Part shown: positions 32,172-34,658 of the stretch, piece after piece
Layout: every line of letters begins with the position of its first letter
How positions within the stretch are numbered: position 1 is the stretch's first letter
Assembly (NCBI RefSeq): GCF_019049245.1
Contig: NZ_JAGMUK010000228.1
Location: 82,640-117,297, forward strand
Length of the DNA stretch: 34,658 nucleotides
Direction: 5' to 3'
Source: Streptomyces sp. AC555_RSS877
GTDB lineage: Bacteria; Actinomycetota; Actinomycetes; Streptomycetales; Streptomycetaceae
Made by a program: the position numbers and the translations under genes
Notes under the pieces: model-generated
Seen by the model: only the letters and a program-made list of their open reading frames with translations
Told to the model about the DNA's origin: nothing
Database searches by the model: none

Positions 32172-32562
32172 GGCTGCGGGAAGCAGCCTCTGGCTACGGA
32201 TGTGGCTTCCACGTGCGTTAGCGGCGGGCGTGTGCCACGGCCTCGAACGCGACGAGCCAGCCTGGGAAACCCCTCCTGAGCTCGCCCTTGGTTATTGCCC
32301 CCGACAGGATTCGAACCTGCGGCACCCGTCCAGGAGTTCTGCCGGCCGCAGCCGCACCTGTCCAGATTACTCATCCAATTACACCGGCAGCGAATCCTAT
32401 TTACTCCTAAAGTGGAGTCGGGAAGAAGAATTAATCGACCAATAGGGTGCCGAGTCGGATGTGTGGCGTAATTGATCAAGAACTCTTCTCTCGGGTTTTC
32501 TGCCTTCATAAGCTCACTCTTTTGCCGCACGTCCTGAAGGAGGGGAGCCGCGTTATCAGGCT
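32172..32562. other. 391-bp region with tRNA-half remnant and AT-rich stretch
   Basis: No protein gene supported. It holds the tRNA-Arg(CCU)-like 3' half, then about 170 bp (32390-32560) of clearly lower GC with runs such as GAATTAATC and AATTGATCAAG. That part is the likely promoter region of the genes at 32563 and 32840, and differs in composition from its surroundings. Confidence 0.5.
32296..32341 (-). pseudogene. tRNA-Arg(CCU) 3'-half remnant, possible att site
   Basis: Positions 32296-32328 match the 3' end of the tRNA-Arg(CCU) at 34530-34562 with two mismatches, and similarity continues, with one base missing, through the anticodon-loop sequence CTCCT. The 5' half is not tRNA: the upstream sequence cannot form a 5-bp anticodon stem with a 7-nt loop, and CCA is replaced. 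Best read as the attachment-site half left by an element that integrated into this tRNA. Confidence 0.65.
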
Positions 32563-32868
32563 ATGACGACAGCAAGGACCCATGGCCTGCCTCGACGCAA
32601 CACGAGGACGGATAATATTTCTGCGGTTCGCGACCTGGCAGTGGGGAAGTACACTTTCCAGCCCGGTGCGGGGTACGCAGCGCTGACGGCGCGGGGCACG
32701 GCGGCCAGGGACGACGCGCAGTCCGAACGGCAGGTCACCGAGCCACTGCTTCGCGAGTTCCTCGCCCTACTGGAGGAAATCCAGCAGGAAATCAATTCAC
32801 GATGGAGCGGTCAGGGGAAATCCGGCCGCCGCGTGCAGCGTGACGGGTCGCATTTCCGTGAATCATGA
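32563..32868 (+). CDS. Hypothetical protein
   Basis: A 101-residue basic, hydrophilic protein with a helical stretch ERQVTEPLLREFLALLEEIQ near the C-terminus, and Arg/Gly-rich ends. I do not recognise it. ATG 32563 has an AGGAGG box (32539-32544), but about 18 nt away, so the true start may differ. It overlaps the start of the DUF2637 gene, suggesting translational coupling. Confidence 0.55.
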   Translation: MTTARTHGLPRRNTRTDNISAVRDLAVGKYTFQPGAGYAALTARGTAARDDAQSERQVTEPLLREFLALLEEIQQEINSRWSGQGKSGRRVQRDGSHFRES

Positions 32869-33628
32869 CTATGTCGATCCTGCCTTTGCGCAGCGTGAGT
32901 ACTACTCCGACGCGTTCTCGTACGGTCCGGGAACCGGCTGGGACGGGGGACATGCCGACGACGTGCACTCAGGGGTTCCCCTGACCGCACCCGCCGGAGG
33001 CTGGGACCCGGTCGAGGAACTTGCCTATCTGCTGCAGGAGGCTGTTCCGGAGGAGCAGACGGCCAGGATCCCGCAACCTCGCAGCGAGCCCGCATCAGGC
33101 GTCGCCTTCAACGACCCGATGGAGAACCTGGCGCAGATCACCGCTCAACTGCCGCCTACCCGACGCTCCTCTTCCGGGCACCGGAAGCTCCACGTCCGAA
33201 AACCCCGGCTCAAGTGGTTGCAGACCGGCAGCTTCGTCATCGTCGCGCTCGTTGCCGTCATCGTGGCGATGGTCAGTGTCTTCGGCGGCATGGTGGCCTA
33301 TAGGCCTCTGCAGAACATCACCTCCGGGACGGGAGGCGCCGTGGTCCCGTCGTGGCCTCTTCTCGTGTACGGCCCCTGGATGGTGGCCTCTCTCTCCATC
33401 CTCCGGACTGCCCTGCACCAGCGCCGAGCTGTGCACTCGTGGTTCATCGTTCTGCTGTTCTCCTCCGTCGCGATAATGCTGTGCGTGGCTCAGGCGGACA
33501 GAACCGTCACCGGTATCGCCGGAGCATGCCTGCCGGCCCTCGCCTCCCTCGCCTGCTTCCAGCAACTCGTCCGGCAAATCACGCTGACTCTGCCACCGCG
33601 ACAGGACAAGCGGCGCCACCGCCGGTAG
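32840..33628 (+). CDS. DUF2637-type membrane protein
   Basis: A 262-residue protein: a 125-residue hydrophilic N-terminal part (HDYVDPAFAQREYYSDAF; VEELAYLLQEAVPEEQ), then four membrane segments between about 128 and 245. The hydrophobic part, with SWPLLVYGPWMVASLSILRT and RRAVHSWFIVLLF, resembles DUF2637, a family often encoded on actinomycete plasmids and integrative elements near spread (Spd) genes. Start uncertain: GTG 32840 (chosen) or GTG 32858, neither with a strong site. Both overlap the preceding gene. A role in conjugal spread is possible but unproven here. Confidence 0.7.
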   Translation: MTGRISVNHDYVDPAFAQREYYSDAFSYGPGTGWDGGHADDVHSGVPLTAPAGGWDPVEELAYLLQEAVPEEQTARIPQPRSEPASGVAFNDPMENLAQITAQLPPTRRSSSGHRKLHVRKPRLKWLQTGSFVIVALVAVIVAMVSVFGGMVAYRPLQNITSGTGGAVVPSWPLLVYGPWMVASLSILRTALHQRRAVHSWFIVLLFSSVAIMLCVAQADRTVTGIAGACLPALASLACFQQLVRQITLTLPPRQDKRRHRR

Positions 33629-33891
33629 CAGCACCGTCCTCGGCGCACGGGTGTCCGTTTCTCTCCCCTCACGCTTTCGGTTCGCTATGGATGACCGGCG
33701 TCGAGTGGTCTTGCCTCGGTGGGTACTGGTGGAATCGATTGATTCGACGCCGACTTCCACCACCAGCCTGATTGGGCCAGCAGTGAGTTCAGCTTTTCCG
33801 GCGTGACTGAGCACGCCGGCCGGCTCATCGTTGGTGTCAGCCACCGTGGGCGGACCTTCCCGCTGTCAGTGGTGCATGGCACTGTGCCGCC

Positions 33892-34374
33892 ATGACGACA
33901 ACGACAGAGCTCACCCTCTTCGCCGACTACTTCCAGATACACGTATCCGATGCGGATTCGGACGGTGATCTGAGCGAAGCGTGGACTGACCAGGCTGTCG
34001 CCGATCACCTCGCGGTGGCACCGGATGCGCTGGGCATCGGCACGGTGGTCAATGTCAACGTATCCGTCACTGTTGTCGTCCTGCCTCAGGAGCCGAGTGA
34101 TGACAGCTCGGAATTCGATCACGTCGTTGAGGCGAGCCTCCATGTGTCGTTGGGCCGGCTGATGGTTCTGGGCTGCACGGACTACGCCCCCGAGGCGGCT
34201 ACGTTCGAGGTCCCGGCAGGCTGGAACCGCGTCCGCGTGTCCCGGAGCAACTTGGCTCGGGCAGCTCAGGCCGACGTCGACTCTGACGAGAGCCCCGAGA
34301 CGATTGAGAAGATCCGTATCCAGGTGTGGGCGGCCCCAGAATGTCCAGCAGAGATCATCAAGCGGTGGTCTTAG
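33892..34374 (+). CDS. Conserved hypothetical (acidic beta-rich)
   Basis: A 160-residue acidic protein: LTLFADYFQIHVSDADSDGD at the start, VVNVNVSVTVVVL, then SLGRLMVLGCTDYAPEAATF and IRIQVWAAPE. The pattern fits a small beta-sandwich protein family widespread in bacteria with no assigned function; such proteins are sometimes seen beside toxin or immunity genes. ATG 33892 lacks a clear ribosome site. The 263-bp gap before it holds no gene. Confidence 0.75.
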   Translation: MTTTTELTLFADYFQIHVSDADSDGDLSEAWTDQAVADHLAVAPDALGIGTVVNVNVSVTVVVLPQEPSDDSSEFDHVVEASLHVSLGRLMVLGCTDYAPEAATFEVPAGWNRVRVSRSNLARAAQADVDSDESPETIEKIRIQVWAAPECPAEIIKRWS

Positions 34375-34465
34375 CTCGACGGAGTCTGTGATGGCCGGCT
34401 CGTGTGCCCGTCCTTCGAACTTCCTTGCGGCGTCCCGCAGGCGGCCGGTGGTGAGTGACCGCCCT

Positions 34466-34489
34466 CGTTGATGTCAGAAGCAGATGTCA
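34466..34489. repeat. CGTTGATGTCAG-N5-GATGTCA motif, copy 2
   Basis: Same spacing as 29616-29640. It directly precedes the tRNA terminator hairpin. Confidence 0.6.
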
Positions 34490-34491
34490 AA

Positions 34492-34523
34492 GGCCCCGGA
34501 CCATGATCGGTCCGGGGCCTTTT
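34492..34523. terminator. Bidirectional terminator beside tRNA-Arg
   Basis: GGCCCCGGACC and GGTCCGGGGCC are perfect 11-bp arms around ATGATC. TTTT follows on the plus strand and TTT on the minus strand, so it can end both the tRNA transcript and the hypothetical gene at 33892. Confidence 0.85.
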
Positions 34524-34526
34524 GTC

Positions 34527-34602
34527 TGGTGCCCCCGGCAGGATTCGAACCTGCGACACCCGCTTTAGGAGAGCGGTGCTCTATCCCCTGAGCTACGAAG
34601 GC
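34527..34602 (-). tRNA. tRNA-Arg (anticodon CCU)
   Basis: Minus strand. Acceptor GCCTTCG pairs with CGGGGGC (G-U pairs included), D arm GCTC/GAGC, anticodon stem CCGCT/AGCGG around loop CTCCTAA (anticodon CCT), T arm GCAGG-TTCGAAT-CCTGC, discriminator A and encoded CCA (34527-34530). It reads AGG codons. Its 3' end faces the accessory region and is the probable attachment site for integrative elements. Confidence 0.97.
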
Positions 34603-34658
34603 GACGGCGTTCAGTGTAGCGGGTGGGGCTGGTCCTTTACCGGTGGGCGGTCGGGGGT

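Noticed and set aside
32296..32392. Complete tRNA on the minus strand at 32.3 kb
   Set aside because: The T arm and acceptor 3' strand fit (an 8+4 pairing is possible with one mismatch), but no 5-bp anticodon stem with a 7-nt loop forms and there is no CCA.

Overview
The window is Streptomyces-type chromosomal DNA: very high GC, GTG and TTG starts, purine-rich ribosome binding sites, rare TTA (bldA-type) codons, and a core gene order (membrane protein, D-Ala-D-Ala carboxypeptidase, XRE-DUF397 regulator pair, MerR regulator, glutathione peroxidase) that matches what I recall of the SCO4438-SCO4444 region of S. coelicolor. No rRNA, integrase, CRISPR array or replication origin was seen.

Layout. 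(1) 0-3.6 kb: a sodium:solute symporter and an SDR oxidoreductase on the minus strand, divergent from a dimeric alpha/beta-barrel-like protein, with a perfect 15-bp palindrome in the divergent promoter region. (2) 3.7-12.5 kb: syntenic core block with a membrane protein, a D-Ala-D-Ala carboxypeptidase carrying a huge acidic N-terminal tail, a GPP34 protein, an XRE regulator with its DUF397 partner (Scr1/Scr2-like), a MerR-GyrI regulator and a thioredoxin-type glutathione peroxidase. (3) 12.7-15.3 kb: a CelD-type acetyltransferase and a DegT-type PLP enzyme, probably a cell-surface glycan pair. (4) 15.4-16.7 kb: a scar, in which the first ~37 codons of a MetX-like gene run into a decayed TnpB-type transposase gene. 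(5) 16.7-18.8 kb: a xylan-degrading operon, GH11 endoxylanase then CE4 acetylxylan esterase, both with nearly identical CBM2 modules. (6) 19.3-22.9 kb: a PAP2-type membrane phosphatase, an orphan sugar-binding lipoprotein (xylose-type?) and a CsbD-like protein. (7) 23.3-28.1 kb: a two-gene predicted conflict/signalling system, a Trypco1-type small protein translationally coupled to a 1461-residue trypsin-nSTAND NTPase-transmembrane-beta-propeller protein. (8) 28.1-34.6 kb: an accessory tail with a frameshifted gene, a secreted protein, several small conserved hypotheticals, a GntR pseudogene of the kind carried by actinomycete integrative elements, a DUF2637 membrane protein, and tRNA-Arg(CCU).

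The two points most worth follow-up are the trypsin/nSTAND transmembrane system with an in-frame TTA codon, and the evidence that the 29.5-34.5 kb region is a graveyard of elements integrated at tRNA-Arg(CCU). The terminator plus tRNA 3' end is repeated at 29.5 kb, and a larger tRNA 3'-half copy including the anticodon triplet lies at 32.3 kb. The pseudogenes there and in the transposase carry single-base frameshifts, often at short homopolymers, so assembly quality should be kept in mind.
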